From positions 28,469 through 92,468 of the forward strand of contig NZ_BDBF01000034.1 in assembly GCF_001612845.1 (NCBI RefSeq): a stretch of DNA of 64,000 bases. The letters are read 5' to 3'. The stretch comes from Nocardia elegans NBRC 108235. GTDB lineage: Bacteria > Actinomycetota > Actinomycetes > Mycobacteriales > Mycobacteriaceae. The notes below the pieces were generated by a model, which made no database searches, was not told the origin of the DNA, and saw nothing but the letters and a program-made list of their open reading frames with translations. A program made the translations under genes and the position numbers. This document shows positions 52,041 through 60,561 of the stretch, piece by piece. Numbering within the stretch: position 1 is the stretch's first letter; each line of letters starts with the position of its first letter.

Positions 52041-53648
52041 TCAGTGCGCGTGGCCGTGGTGGTCGTCGGCCTCGTCCGCGGCCGGCTTGTCGACCACGGC
52101 GCTCTCGGTGGTGAGCACCATGCGCGCCACGGAGGTGGCGTTGAGGACCGCGGAGCGGGTGACCTTGACCGGGTCGACGACGCCGTCGGTGATCAGGTCG
52201 CCGTAGGTCAGGGTGGCGGCGTTGAAGCCGTCCTTGCCCTCGCTGACCTTGCTGACCACGACCGCGCCGTCGATACCGGCGTTGGTGGCGATCCAGTACA
52301 GCGGCGCCCGCAGCGCCTGCCGCACGACCTCGACGCCGATGGCCTGGTCACCGGTCAGCGAGTCGCGCAGTTCGACCAGCTTGGTCGCCGCCTGCACCAG
52401 CGCGGTACCGCCACCGGAGACGATGCCCTCCTCGACCGCGGCCTTGGCCGCGCTGACCGCGTCCTCGACCCGGTACTTGCGCTCCTTGAGCGCGGTTTCG
52501 GTGGCCGCACCGACCTTGATGACCGCGACGCCGCCGGACAGCTTGGCCAGCCGCTCCTCCAGCTTCTCGCGGTCCCAGTCGGAGTCGGTGGCCTCGATCT
52601 CGCCGCGCAGCTGCGCGACGCGGGCGTCGATGGCCTCCTGGGTGCCGGCGCCGTCGACGATGGTGGTCTCGTCCTTGGTGACGACCACGCGGCGGGCGTG
52701 GCCGAGCAGGTCCAGACCGGCCTCGCGCAGGCTGATGCCCAGGTCGGGGTTGATCACGGTGCCACCGGTGACGACGGCCAGGTCGTCGAGGAACGCCTTG
52801 CGGCGGTCACCGAAGAACGGCGCCTTGACAGCGACGACCTTGAGGGTCTTGCGGATGGCGTTGACGACCAGGGTGGACAGCGCCTCGCCCTCGATGTCCT
52901 CGGCGATGATCAGCACCGGCTTGCCGGATTCGGCGATCTTCTCGAGCAGCGGCAGGAAGTCGGGCAGCGAGCTGATCTTTTCCCGGTGCAGCAGCACCTG
53001 GACGTCCTCGAGGACGGCTTCCTGCTTGTCGGGGTCGGTGACGAAGTAGCCCGACAGGTAGCCCTTGTCGAACTGCACGCCCTCGGTGATCTCCAGGTCG
53101 GTGCTGACCGTGGAGGATTCCTCGACGGTGACGACGCCGTCCTTGCCGACGGTGGTCAGGGCCTTGCCGACCATTTCGCCGATTTCCTCGTCGCGCGAGG
53201 AGACGGTGGCGACCTGGGCGATGGCCTTCTCGCCGGAGACCGGCTTCGCGGCGGCCAGCAGCGCCTCCGACACGACGTCGGCGGCCTTGCTCATGCCGAC
53301 GCCGAGGCCGATCGGGTTGGCGCCGGCGGCGAGGTTCTTGAGGCCGCCCTTGATGAGGGCCTGGGCCAGCACGGTGGCGGTGGTGGTGCCGTCGCCGGCG
53401 ACGTCGTTGGTCTTGGTGGCGACGCTCTTGACCAGCTGCGCGCCGAGGTTCTCGAACGGATCCTCGAGGTCGATGTCGCGCGCGATGGTGACGCCGTCGT
53501 TGGTGACGGTGGGGCCGCCGAACGCCTTGGCCAGCACCACGTGCCGGCCGCGCGGGCCGAGGGTGACCTTGACGGCGTCGGCCAGCTTGTCGACGCCGCG
53601 TTCCATTGCCCGACGAGCCTTCTCGTCGAACTCGATCTGCTTTGCCAT
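52041..53648 (-). CDS. groEL1: Chaperonin GroEL1 (Cpn60.1) with His-rich tail
   Basis: The 535-residue chaperonin subunit has the ATP-binding NDVAGDGTTTATVLAQAL near residue 86, and the apical and equatorial features of GroEL. The C terminus ends DDHHGHAH instead of the GGM repeat, which marks the first copy of mycobacterial chaperonins. It follows groES in the same direction, as in M. tuberculosis (Rv3418c-Rv3417c). The GroEL2 gene, expected elsewhere, is not in the window. The ATG is at 53648 (MAKQIEFDEKARR). Expression should be under HrcA through the CIRCE at 54327-54353. Confidence 0.95.
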   Translation of the reverse strand: MAKQIEFDEKARRAMERGVDKLADAVKVTLGPRGRHVVLAKAFGGPTVTNDGVTIARDIDLEDPFENLGAQLVKSVATKTNDVAGDGTTTATVLAQALIKGGLKNLAAGANPIGLGVGMSKAADVVSEALLAAAKPVSGEKAIAQVATVSSRDEEIGEMVGKALTTVGKDGVVTVEESSTVSTDLEITEGVQFDKGYLSGYFVTDPDKQEAVLEDVQVLLHREKISSLPDFLPLLEKIAESGKPVLIIAEDIEGEALSTLVVNAIRKTLKVVAVKAPFFGDRRKAFLDDLAVVTGGTVINPDLGISLREAGLDLLGHARRVVVTKDETTIVDGAGTQEAIDARVAQLRGEIEATDSDWDREKLEERLAKLSGGVAVIKVGAATETALKERKYRVEDAVSAAKAAVEEGIVSGGGTALVQAATKLVELRDSLTGDQAIGVEVVRQALRAPLYWIATNAGIDGAVVVSKVSEGKDGFNAATLTYGDLITDGVVDPVKVTRSAVLNATSVARMVLTTESAVVDKPAADEADDHHGHAH

Positions 53649-53831
53649 GGTTGAGATGTCCTTGGGGTGGGAGTGGTGGACGGGCCTGCGACGACCCGCG
53701 GCCTGGAGTGGCGACCTGGACGATCCCGGCCACAACGATCACTGCCCCGGCGCCCATGCGTGGGACACCGGGGCAGTGATCGTTACGGTGCGATCCGGAT
53801 CGCGACGGCCGCGTGGGTCATCGGTCGGTCA

Positions 53832-54134
53832 TCACTTGTCGACGACGGCCAGCAGGTCGCGCGCCGACAGGATCAGGTACTCCTCGCCGTTGTACTTGAT
53901 CTCGGTGCCGCCGTACTTGCTGTAGATGACGACGTCGCCTTCCTTGACATCCAGCGGAATGCGCTTCTCGCCGTCCTCGTCCCACCGGCCGGGTCCTACG
54001 GCGACGACGGTGCCCTCCTGGGGCTTCTCCTTCGCCGTGTCGGGGATGACCAGGCCGGAGGCGGTCGTCGTCTCGGCCTCGTTGGCCTGGACGAGGATCT
54101 TGTCCTCGAGCGGCTTGATGTTCACGCTCGCCAC
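53832..54134 (-). CDS. groES: Co-chaperonin GroES
   Basis: The 100-residue co-chaperonin shows the family pattern: IKPLEDKILVQ at the N terminus, the mobile-loop region NEAETTTASGLVIPDTAKEKPQEG near residues 17-40, and GDVVIYSKYGGTEIKY. It caps GroEL. The start is ATG at 54134. It is first in the groES-groEL1 operon, and the gap to groEL1 is 183 bases. The CIRCE operator lies 193 bases upstream. Confidence 0.96.
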   Translation of the reverse strand: MASVNIKPLEDKILVQANEAETTTASGLVIPDTAKEKPQEGTVVAVGPGRWDEDGEKRIPLDVKEGDVVIYSKYGGTEIKYNGEEYLILSARDLLAVVDK

Positions 54135-54821
54135 GTTGAGCCCTCCACTTTCAGGGGATTCGGTCGTCCGGGGCTGTTCCCCGGACTCACGGTTTGGTCA
54201 CGGTGTTGATGCGGCGTTCGTGGAGTTACCACTACCGCCGTGCCGACCCTGCGCACAGCCCCGTCGTCGCGGGTGCCGGGACCCTTGCCCAAAGTCGAGC
54301 TGGCACCTGAGCACAACCAGTGCCGACTAGCACTCTATACACGAGAGTGCCAGCGCTCAAGGGTGGGCAGTGCTGACATCGCGACACGCCCGAGGGCGTG
54401 GCAATTGCTCCGAAAAATCTGTAACGTTCGGATAACGGATTGTGACAGTATGTAAGACGGTTTCGTGATCGGTCATGCCGTACGACAGTTGTGTCGTTAC
54501 GGCGCGTCCATCGGCCGTAACCGTCACGCGATCCGTTGAGTACCACTGCTTCACCCACTCGCGCGACAACCTCGCGCACACCTGAGACGAGAACAAGACC
54601 GCACGTGATCGACGGCCGGTCCCGACCCTGAAAACGGATCGCACCTGATGGGACCGAAAGCCTGACGGAATGGCGCCTCACCGGACCGCCCCCGACGGAG
54701 GAAGACCCGCCCCGATCCGCGCGCGGAGTATTCGCCGCACAGCGGATGCCCGTGATGTCCGTTCGAGATGGTCGGTTCCACCAAGGCCGTCCGCTCGACC
54801 AGCTCGAGAAGGGAGGTGAAC
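54135..54821. other. Divergent promoter region of groES and the Hsp70-like gene
   Basis: This 687-base gap includes the groES leader, the CIRCE element at 54327-54353 and the promoter of the rightward Hsp70-like gene. A frame on the minus strand at 54357-54644 has no family match and overlaps the promoter, so I do not call it. Confidence 0.6.
54327..54353. promoter_or_regulatory. CIRCE element (HrcA operator) of groES-groEL1
   Basis: The arms CTAGCACTC and GAGTGCCAG flank nine bases, matching the CIRCE consensus TTAGCACTC-N9-GAGTGCTAA with changes only in the outer bases. HrcA repression of the operon is expected, relieved by heat. Confidence 0.93.
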
Positions 54822-56405
54822 ATGCGAACATCCCTCGGTATCTCCGCCGGGAACGAGGTCGTCTGCTCGGCCGTCGTCACCACCACCCCCAACGGCGCCC
54901 AGAGCTTCGACTACCGCGTCGTGTCGGCCGATGTGGCACATTCCGATCCGGGTGATCTGGTCGCCTCGTCGATCGAGCTGATGACCACGCAGATGCCTCG
55001 CGACTACCTGCACCGGGTCGGCACGCACACGCCCGGCGCCTCGGCGCCCCAGACCCAGCCCGTCCCGGCCGGGGCCATCGCGGTCGCCTACCGCGATCGT
55101 GAGCAGGCGATGGCGATTCGCGCCGCGATCGGCAAGCAGCGCCGGGATGTGCAGCTCATCCCCGAAAGTACTGCGGCACTCACCTATTTGCGCGAGACCG
55201 GCCTCCTCGACCGCTACGAGACGGTGGCCGTGATCGACCTCGGCGCCTCCGGTACGACGGTCACCGTGGCCGATCTGGCCGACGACACCGTGCTGCGTTC
55301 GGAGCGCACCGAGACGATCAGTGGCGCCGCGGTGGACGAGCTGATCTATCACCATCTGCTGGACTGCCATTTCGCCCGCAGGGGCACCCGGCCCAACCGG
55401 ACCATGCTGATCAACCGCAGCCGGGCCGCCAAGGAGCATCTGTCCATCGCCCCGGCGGTGACCATCGATCACGTCGCCGGGCAGCCGCTGAAGCTGACCC
55501 GCGCCGATTTCGGTGAACTGATCGCCGATCTGCTGCACGAGGCGGCAGACTACGCCCGCGCGGTCTTCGCACGAGCGCCGAAATCCCCGGAGGCAGTGGC
55601 GATCATCGGCGGCGGCGCCAATATCGCCTCGCTGGTCGAGGGACTCGACGCACTGCTCGACATTCCGGTGGTCTCGGTTCCGGAGCCGGAGGCGGTGACC
55701 GCGAAAGGCGCGGCGCTGGTGGCCGATTCGGCCCAGCCCTCGACCTTCTCCCCGATCGCGCTCGGTGGCGACGGATCGGCCGGAACCTTCACCAAACTGA
55801 TCGGCACCCTCGTCGGTGCGGTCGTGGTGGTCGGTCTCGTGGTCGGCTACGGCGTCAAGGAGCTCGTGCCGACCGCCCACCAGGATGTGACCCCGGCGGG
55901 GACTACCGGTACCCAGCTGACCACGTCGCCCGCGTCGTCTCCGATGCCAACGGGTACATCGACGGACGGCACCGGGCAGAGCCGGACCGAGCATCCGCCG
56001 ACGAGCTCCACCCAACCCGGCAGTTCGGCACCCGGCACATCGCCGGGCAGCTCGCTGCCGACCACCCATGCCGATCAGGTGCCGGCGGTCACGCCGACGA
56101 CCAGCGCGCCGGTCCTGCGGCCGGATCCGAATCTGCCGCAGATCCCGCTGCCCAACCTGCCGCATCTGCTCGGCCCGCTGCTGGGAACCACCACGCCGCA
56201 ACCGGTTACGCCCGAGACGACCACACCGGACAGCCCTACCCCGGGGGCCGCGCCGACCAAGCCGGGCAGCACCCGAATTCCGGTACCGCCGCACTCGAGT
56301 TCCGGGTCCGCGGAGACGGACCCGGCCCAGCCCGCCGAGCCGGGTGAATCCACTCCCTCCGGGCAGCCGACAGCGCCCAGCACGACCGTGCAGCCCCAGA
56401 ACTGA
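54822..56405 (+). CDS. Hsp70-like ATPase-domain membrane protein
   Basis: The 527-residue protein begins with an actin/Hsp70-type ATPase module (RTSLGISAGNEVV, then VAVIDLGASGTTVTVADL near residue 142 and VAIIGGGANIASLVEG near 265), a membrane helix at about 330-352, and then about 175 residues rich in Thr, Pro, Ser and Gly. No substrate-binding domain of DnaK is present. It resembles Hsp70-family membrane proteins of Mycobacteriales with a Pro/Thr-rich outer tail; role unknown. The ATG at 54822 has GGGAGG upstream. It converges with tsaD. Confidence 0.78.
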   Translation: MRTSLGISAGNEVVCSAVVTTTPNGAQSFDYRVVSADVAHSDPGDLVASSIELMTTQMPRDYLHRVGTHTPGASAPQTQPVPAGAIAVAYRDREQAMAIRAAIGKQRRDVQLIPESTAALTYLRETGLLDRYETVAVIDLGASGTTVTVADLADDTVLRSERTETISGAAVDELIYHHLLDCHFARRGTRPNRTMLINRSRAAKEHLSIAPAVTIDHVAGQPLKLTRADFGELIADLLHEAADYARAVFARAPKSPEAVAIIGGGANIASLVEGLDALLDIPVVSVPEPEAVTAKGAALVADSAQPSTFSPIALGGDGSAGTFTKLIGTLVGAVVVVGLVVGYGVKELVPTAHQDVTPAGTTGTQLTTSPASSPMPTGTSTDGTGQSRTEHPPTSSTQPGSSAPGTSPGSSLPTTHADQVPAVTPTTSAPVLRPDPNLPQIPLPNLPHLLGPLLGTTTPQPVTPETTTPDSPTPGAAPTKPGSTRIPVPPHSSSGSAETDPAQPAEPGESTPSGQPTAPSTTVQPQN

Positions 56406-56432
56406 GCCGGTGGAATCCTTTTCGGGACGGCC

Positions 56433-57467
56433 TCAGCGAATCTGGCTGGTGGACACCGAAAGACCCGGGTCGGTCGCGACCGTCAACGGAGACGGTTCGG
56501 CGCCGCCCGCGATCACGTGGGCGCCCAGGGTGGCGATCATGACGCCGTTGTCGGTGCACAAGCGCGGCTTCGGCACCCGGAGGGTCAGACCGGCGGCCGC
56601 GCACCGCTCTTCGGCCATCGACCGGATCCGGGAGTTGGCGGTCGCGCCGCCACCGAGCACGAGCGTGTCCACACCGACATCCTGCGCCGCGCGCACGGCC
56701 TTCATGGTCAGCACGTCGGCCACCGCCTCCTGGAACGAGGCCGCGATATCGGGGATCGGCAGCTCGGTCCCGTTGCGCTGGGCCGCCTCGACGTAGCGGG
56801 CGACGGCCGTCTTGAGACCGGAGAAGGAGAAGTCGTAGCGCGGATCACGCGGCCCGGTCATCCCGCGCGGGAATGCGATCGCGGCCGGATCACCGTGGAC
56901 CGCAGCGGCATCCAGCGCCGGACCGCCCGGGAAGCCGAGGTCCAACAGCCGCGCCACCTTGTCGAACGCCTCGCCGGCGGCATCGTCGACGGTGCTGCCG
57001 AGTTCGGCGATCGGCTCGGCCAGATCGGTCACGTGCAGCAGATGGGTATGCCCGCCGGAGACCAGCAGGGCCACGCACGGCGGCATCGGTCCGTGTTCGA
57101 GAGTGTCGACGGCGACGTGCCCGCCGAGATGGTTCAACGCGTACAGGGGGATATCCCAGGCCGCCGCATAGGCTTTCGCGGCCGCCACGCCCACCAGCAG
57201 CGCACCGGCCAGGCCCGGTCCGATGGTGACCGCCAGCGCATCGGGCTTGGCGATGCCGGCCGTCGACAGCGCACGCCGCATGGCGGGCACGATGGCCTCG
57301 AGATGGGCGCGCGAGGCGATCTCGGGAACCACGCCACCGAACCGCGCATGCTGATCGACGCTGGAGGCGACCTCGTCGGCGAGTAGCTCGCAGGTGCCGT
57401 CCGGATGGCGGCGCACGATGCCGACACCGGTTTCGTCACAGGAACTTTCGACACCCAGGACGATCAT
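56433..57467 (-). CDS. tsaD: tRNA N6-threonylcarbamoyladenosine synthase subunit TsaD
   Basis: Transfers the threonylcarbamoyl group to A37 of ANN-decoding tRNAs, with TsaB and TsaE. The 344-residue protein has the ASKHA fold and the metal-binding HLGGH near residue 115, with SSCDETGVG at the N terminus, VSGGHTHL near 138, and GGGATANSRIR near 270. The ATG overlaps the rimI stop (ATGA), so the genes are coupled. The corresponding M. tuberculosis gene is gcp (Rv3419c). Confidence 0.96.
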   Translation of the reverse strand: MIVLGVESSCDETGVGIVRRHPDGTCELLADEVASSVDQHARFGGVVPEIASRAHLEAIVPAMRRALSTAGIAKPDALAVTIGPGLAGALLVGVAAAKAYAAAWDIPLYALNHLGGHVAVDTLEHGPMPPCVALLVSGGHTHLLHVTDLAEPIAELGSTVDDAAGEAFDKVARLLDLGFPGGPALDAAAVHGDPAAIAFPRGMTGPRDPRYDFSFSGLKTAVARYVEAAQRNGTELPIPDIAASFQEAVADVLTMKAVRAAQDVGVDTLVLGGGATANSRIRSMAEERCAAAGLTLRVPKPRLCTDNGVMIATLGAHVIAGGAEPSPLTVATDPGLSVSTSQIR

Positions 57468-57997
57468 GACAGGACCTCGGAGTCGTGGGCGCGCTCGACG
57501 CCCGGGTGCGGGAATCCGGTCATCGCCGGGCGGCGCATGGTGAACGCGTCGGCGCCGCTGGGCTGGTAGTAGCTCTTGCGCAGGCCGATGATGTGGAAGC
57601 CGTGCTTCTCGTAGAGCGCGATGGCCGGGGCATTGTCGGTGCGCACCTCGAGGAAGACGGGCCCACCGCGCCGCCCGGCCTCGGCCAGCAACGCGCGCAA
57701 CAGGGCGGTCCCGATGCCGCCGCGGTGCACATCCGGATCGACACCGATGGTGTGAATCTCGGCCTCGGGATGGTCGAGCGTGCCCAGCAGTGCGATGCCC
57801 GCGTACCCGAGCATGCGCCCCGCGTCGTCACGCGCCACCAGATAGCGATTGTGCGAACCGGCCAGCTCCGAGCGGAAGGCGACGTCCTGCCAGGGATCGT
57901 CCTCCGGGAACAGCAGCAGTTCCAATTCCACGCAGCGCGCGATATCGGCCGGGCCCATCGGTTCGATATGGACCACCGGCGAGGATTCGGTACTCAT
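57464..57997 (-). CDS. rimI: Ribosomal protein S18 alanine N-acetyltransferase RimI
   Basis: GNAT-family acetyltransferase of 177 residues with the acetyl-CoA signature IGVDPDVHRGGIGTALLRALL near residue 88 and NAPAIALYEKHGFHIIGLRKSYY near 130. The 15 C-terminal residues beyond the fold are not conserved. The ATG overlaps the tsaB stop (ATGA). RimI next to tsaB and tsaD is a common bacterial arrangement. The longer upstream frame is antisense to tsaB and is discounted. Confidence 0.92.
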   Translation of the reverse strand: MSTESSPVVHIEPMGPADIARCVELELLLFPEDDPWQDVAFRSELAGSHNRYLVARDDAGRMLGYAGIALLGTLDHPEAEIHTIGVDPDVHRGGIGTALLRALLAEAGRRGGPVFLEVRTDNAPAIALYEKHGFHIIGLRKSYYQPSGADAFTMRRPAMTGFPHPGVERAHDSEVLS

Positions 57998-58683
57998 CGC
58001 ACCGCCTGATAGCTGCGTTCGACCGCATCGGGACGGCGCAGATACAGCGGGACCAGCGGCTGCGGCGTCGCGCGCGCGAGGATGTCGTGGGCGGCACACC
58101 GCACCAGCCCCGCCGCCGAGGGGGTCTCCACCGGCAGCACCGGAAGATCGAAAAAGTCCACGTGCGAGGGTGATCCGGCGATCGCGGTCGCGTCCCCGGA
58201 ATCCAGATCGACCGGTTTGCACACGCCGGGACCGTCGACGCGGCCGCCGCGGCGATACCGCGCCCAGTACACCTCGCGGCGGCGGGCGTCGGTCACCACG
58301 AGCAATTCGGCGCCGGAGCTCTCGTCCTGACCGGCCGGCACCTCGGGCCATGCCTCCGCGGCGATGGCGTCGAGACTGCAGACGCCGTGCACCGGCAGGC
58401 CCAGGGCGTCACCGAAGGCGGCGGCGGTCGCCATTCCCACCCGCAGGCCGGTGAACGGGCCGGGGCCGATACCCACCACGACCGCCCCGATATCGGTGCG
58501 CGTGCGGTCGGCCTCCTCGAGGCAGGCCAGAATCTGCGGGGTGAGCACTTCGTTGTGGGCGCGCGCGTCCACGGTCACCCGGGAGGCGAGAGTGCGGACC
58601 TGCGGCTGTGTGGCGGCCTGCTCCAGTTCCACCAGTCCTGCTGTAACGGCAGGCGTCGCGGTGTCGACAGCAAGTACAAGCAT
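57994..58683 (-). CDS. tsaB: tRNA threonylcarbamoyladenosine biosynthesis protein TsaB
   Basis: A 229-residue ASKHA-fold partner of TsaD. LVLAVDTATPAVTAGLVE at the N terminus and GPGPFTGLRVGMATA near residue 75 are family hallmarks. It lacks catalytic metal ligands and scaffolds the TsaD-TsaE complex. It overlaps rimI by 4 bases. A 269-base gap separates it from tsaE, unlike in M. tuberculosis where the genes are packed, so tsaB may have its own promoter. Confidence 0.93.
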   Translation of the reverse strand: MLVLAVDTATPAVTAGLVELEQAATQPQVRTLASRVTVDARAHNEVLTPQILACLEEADRTRTDIGAVVVGIGPGPFTGLRVGMATAAAFGDALGLPVHGVCSLDAIAAEAWPEVPAGQDESSGAELLVVTDARRREVYWARYRRGGRVDGPGVCKPVDLDSGDATAIAGSPSHVDFFDLPVLPVETPSAAGLVRCAAHDILARATPQPLVPLYLRRPDAVERSYQAVR

Positions 58684-58952
58684 GATTGCCTCAACGATAC
58701 CGGTTGGTCACCTCCCGTATGCCATCAGCGCCGTCGGCGTATTCGCATGTCGCAACCGCGGGGCAAACCGCTGCCGGCCGGACGTGCGCACGTCGTGACA
58801 AGGCGACCGCGTGGCGCTCGTCAACGACCAAGTGCCGCAACAACTGCCGGGGTGCCGGTGCGGAGGTCCGTGATCCGGGCCCGGCGGCCGGGCCGGATTC
58901 CGCGCTGCCGCGTATTCGCCCGAGGCGCATCGGTGGCGAGCATCACAACCGA

Positions 58953-59438
58953 TCAGTACTGACCGACCCACTCCCAGGTGGCGGTGCGGGTCTCCGATTC
59001 CGCTTCCCGATACAACCGCACCCGCAGATGACGGTCCGCGAGATGTTCGACGACGCCGAGGCCCCACTCGACCACCACCACCGATTCGTGCAGATCGGCA
59101 TCGAGATCCAGCGCGTCGAGCTCGTCGAGATCACCGCCCAGCCGGTAGGCGTCGACATGCACCAGCGGTATCGATCCCGGCGCCGCGCCCGCGCGGTGCT
59201 GCCGCGCGATGATGAAGGTCGGTGAGCTGACCCGTCCTTCGACCCCGAGCCCGGCCGCGATCCCCCGGGTCAGCGCGGTCTTCCCCGCGCCCAGCGGGCC
59301 GTCGAGCACCACCAGATCGCCGGGCCGCAGCTCGGCGGCCAACTCCCGGCCCAGCGCCTCGGTATCGGCGACCGTGGGCAGTTCGCGGCTCTCGGCCTCG
59401 CCCTGTGCTTCCGGGGCTTGCTCGCGATGCTCAGCCAT
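58953..59438 (-). CDS. tsaE: tRNA threonylcarbamoyladenosine biosynthesis ATPase TsaE
   Basis: P-loop ATPase of 161 residues needed for t6A synthesis turnover. Walker A is DGPLGAGKTALTRG near residue 45, followed by SSPTFIIA, VHVDAYRLGGDLDELDALDL and VVVEWGLGVVEHL. The ATG at 59438 overlaps the stop of the hydrolase gene by 8 bases, so it is coupled to it and to alr upstream. Confidence 0.94.
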   Translation of the reverse strand: MAEHREQAPEAQGEAESRELPTVADTEALGRELAAELRPGDLVVLDGPLGAGKTALTRGIAAGLGVEGRVSSPTFIIARQHRAGAAPGSIPLVHVDAYRLGGDLDELDALDLDADLHESVVVVEWGLGVVEHLADRHLRVRLYREAESETRTATWEWVGQY

Positions 59439-60561
59439 TGCTCGCCTCCCGCCCCACGCCGTAGTCGACGGACGCGCCGCCGAATACGCCCGTGCGCAAC
59501 AGCAATCGATCCAGCGCGGCGTTGATCAGCTCGGGATACTGCAGATGCACCATATGCGCGGCGTCGGTGACCCGGATCAGATCGGCGTCCGGCAGCCGGG
59601 CGGCGAGTTCCCGCGAATTGCGGAACGGGATGATCAGGTCGTGGTCGCCGCCGACGACCAGCGCCGGCCGCGGCGCGAGCACCGGCAGCGCCGCCGATTC
59701 GTCGTGCACCTGCAGGGCTTCGAGAAATTTCACGATGGTCTCGACCGGTGTGCGATCGATCATCGAGGTGGTGAATCGCGACAGTGTCGGACTGACGTCG
59801 CCGTGGAACGAACTGACGTGCAGCACCGGGGTGATCAGCTGACGGGCCGTGACCCGCCCCGCCTGCACCAGCGCCGGGGAGGTGTGTGCGAGCACCCGGA
59901 ACCCGTCGATCGCGGGACTGCGCAACAGCTGTGCCGCACCGGCGCGGGTCACCCCGGCCGCGGTGGTGGACAGCAGTGCGGAGGCCAGCACGCGGCGCTC
60001 GAACAATTGCGGATCGCGCGCGGCCGCCGCGAGAATCGCCATCCCACCCATGGAATGCCCCACCAGCACCAGCGGCCCGTCGGGGGCACAGTCCTCGATC
60101 ACCCGCAGCAGATCGCGTCCCAGCTGTGGAACCGTGCAATTCGCAGTGCTCGACGTGCCGGAACTGCCGTGCCCGCGCAGATCGAAGAACACCATGCGGA
60201 CCTGCGCGCCCCACTGCCGCGCCAGATCGCGGCGCTGAAAGTGGAACGACTGCATGCTGTTACAGAATCCGTGCACGAAAACGACGGTGGCAGCCGGGTT
60301 CTCGGCGCCGACGACGCGCGCGGCCAGCGGTACGCCGTCGTCGGCCACCACCCGGCGCGCGGGATCACGGTCCAGCAAGGTGAAATCCTCGTCGCGCAGG
60401 TCGTCACCGCGAGCCGGCCAGGCGACGGCGGCGCCCATGCGCCGCAGGGCCTGCGCACCGGCCAGCGCGCCCAGCACACTCGCCGACGCCACCCCGCCAC
60501 GCAGCAGTGTGGACCGTAACCGGCGCGCGCTCCGAAACTGATGTGCCCGTTCGGGTTCCAT
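59431..60561 (-). CDS. Alpha/beta hydrolase in the alr-tsaE operon
   Basis: The 376-residue protein has a basic, hydrophobic N terminus (RSTLLRGGVASASVLGALAGAQAL, residues 12-35, possible signal or anchor), then the alpha/beta-hydrolase motifs VVFVHGFCNSM near 95, DLRGHGSS near 128, GHSMGGMAIL near 165, GGDHDLIIP near 305 and AAHMVHLQYPE near 335 (catalytic His in AAHM). It overlaps alr upstream (TGATG) and tsaE downstream, so it is a fixed member of this operon in this lineage. Its substrate is unknown. Confidence 0.88.
   Translation of the reverse strand: MEPERAHQFRSARRLRSTLLRGGVASASVLGALAGAQALRRMGAAVAWPARGDDLRDEDFTLLDRDPARRVVADDGVPLAARVVGAENPAATVVFVHGFCNSMQSFHFQRRDLARQWGAQVRMVFFDLRGHGSSGTSSTANCTVPQLGRDLLRVIEDCAPDGPLVLVGHSMGGMAILAAAARDPQLFERRVLASALLSTTAAGVTRAGAAQLLRSPAIDGFRVLAHTSPALVQAGRVTARQLITPVLHVSSFHGDVSPTLSRFTTSMIDRTPVETIVKFLEALQVHDESAALPVLAPRPALVVGGDHDLIIPFRNSRELAARLPDADLIRVTDAAHMVHLQYPELINAALDRLLLRTGVFGGASVDYGVGREASNG

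Noticed and set aside
54357..54644. A 95-codon minus-strand frame over the CIRCE element and promoter
   Set aside because: No family resemblance, no ribosome site, and it overlaps the groES operator region; likely chance in high-GC DNA.
58684..58952. A possible small gene in the tsaB-tsaE gap
   Set aside because: Several short frames exist, but all are Arg/Ala-rich without a ribosome site or family match.
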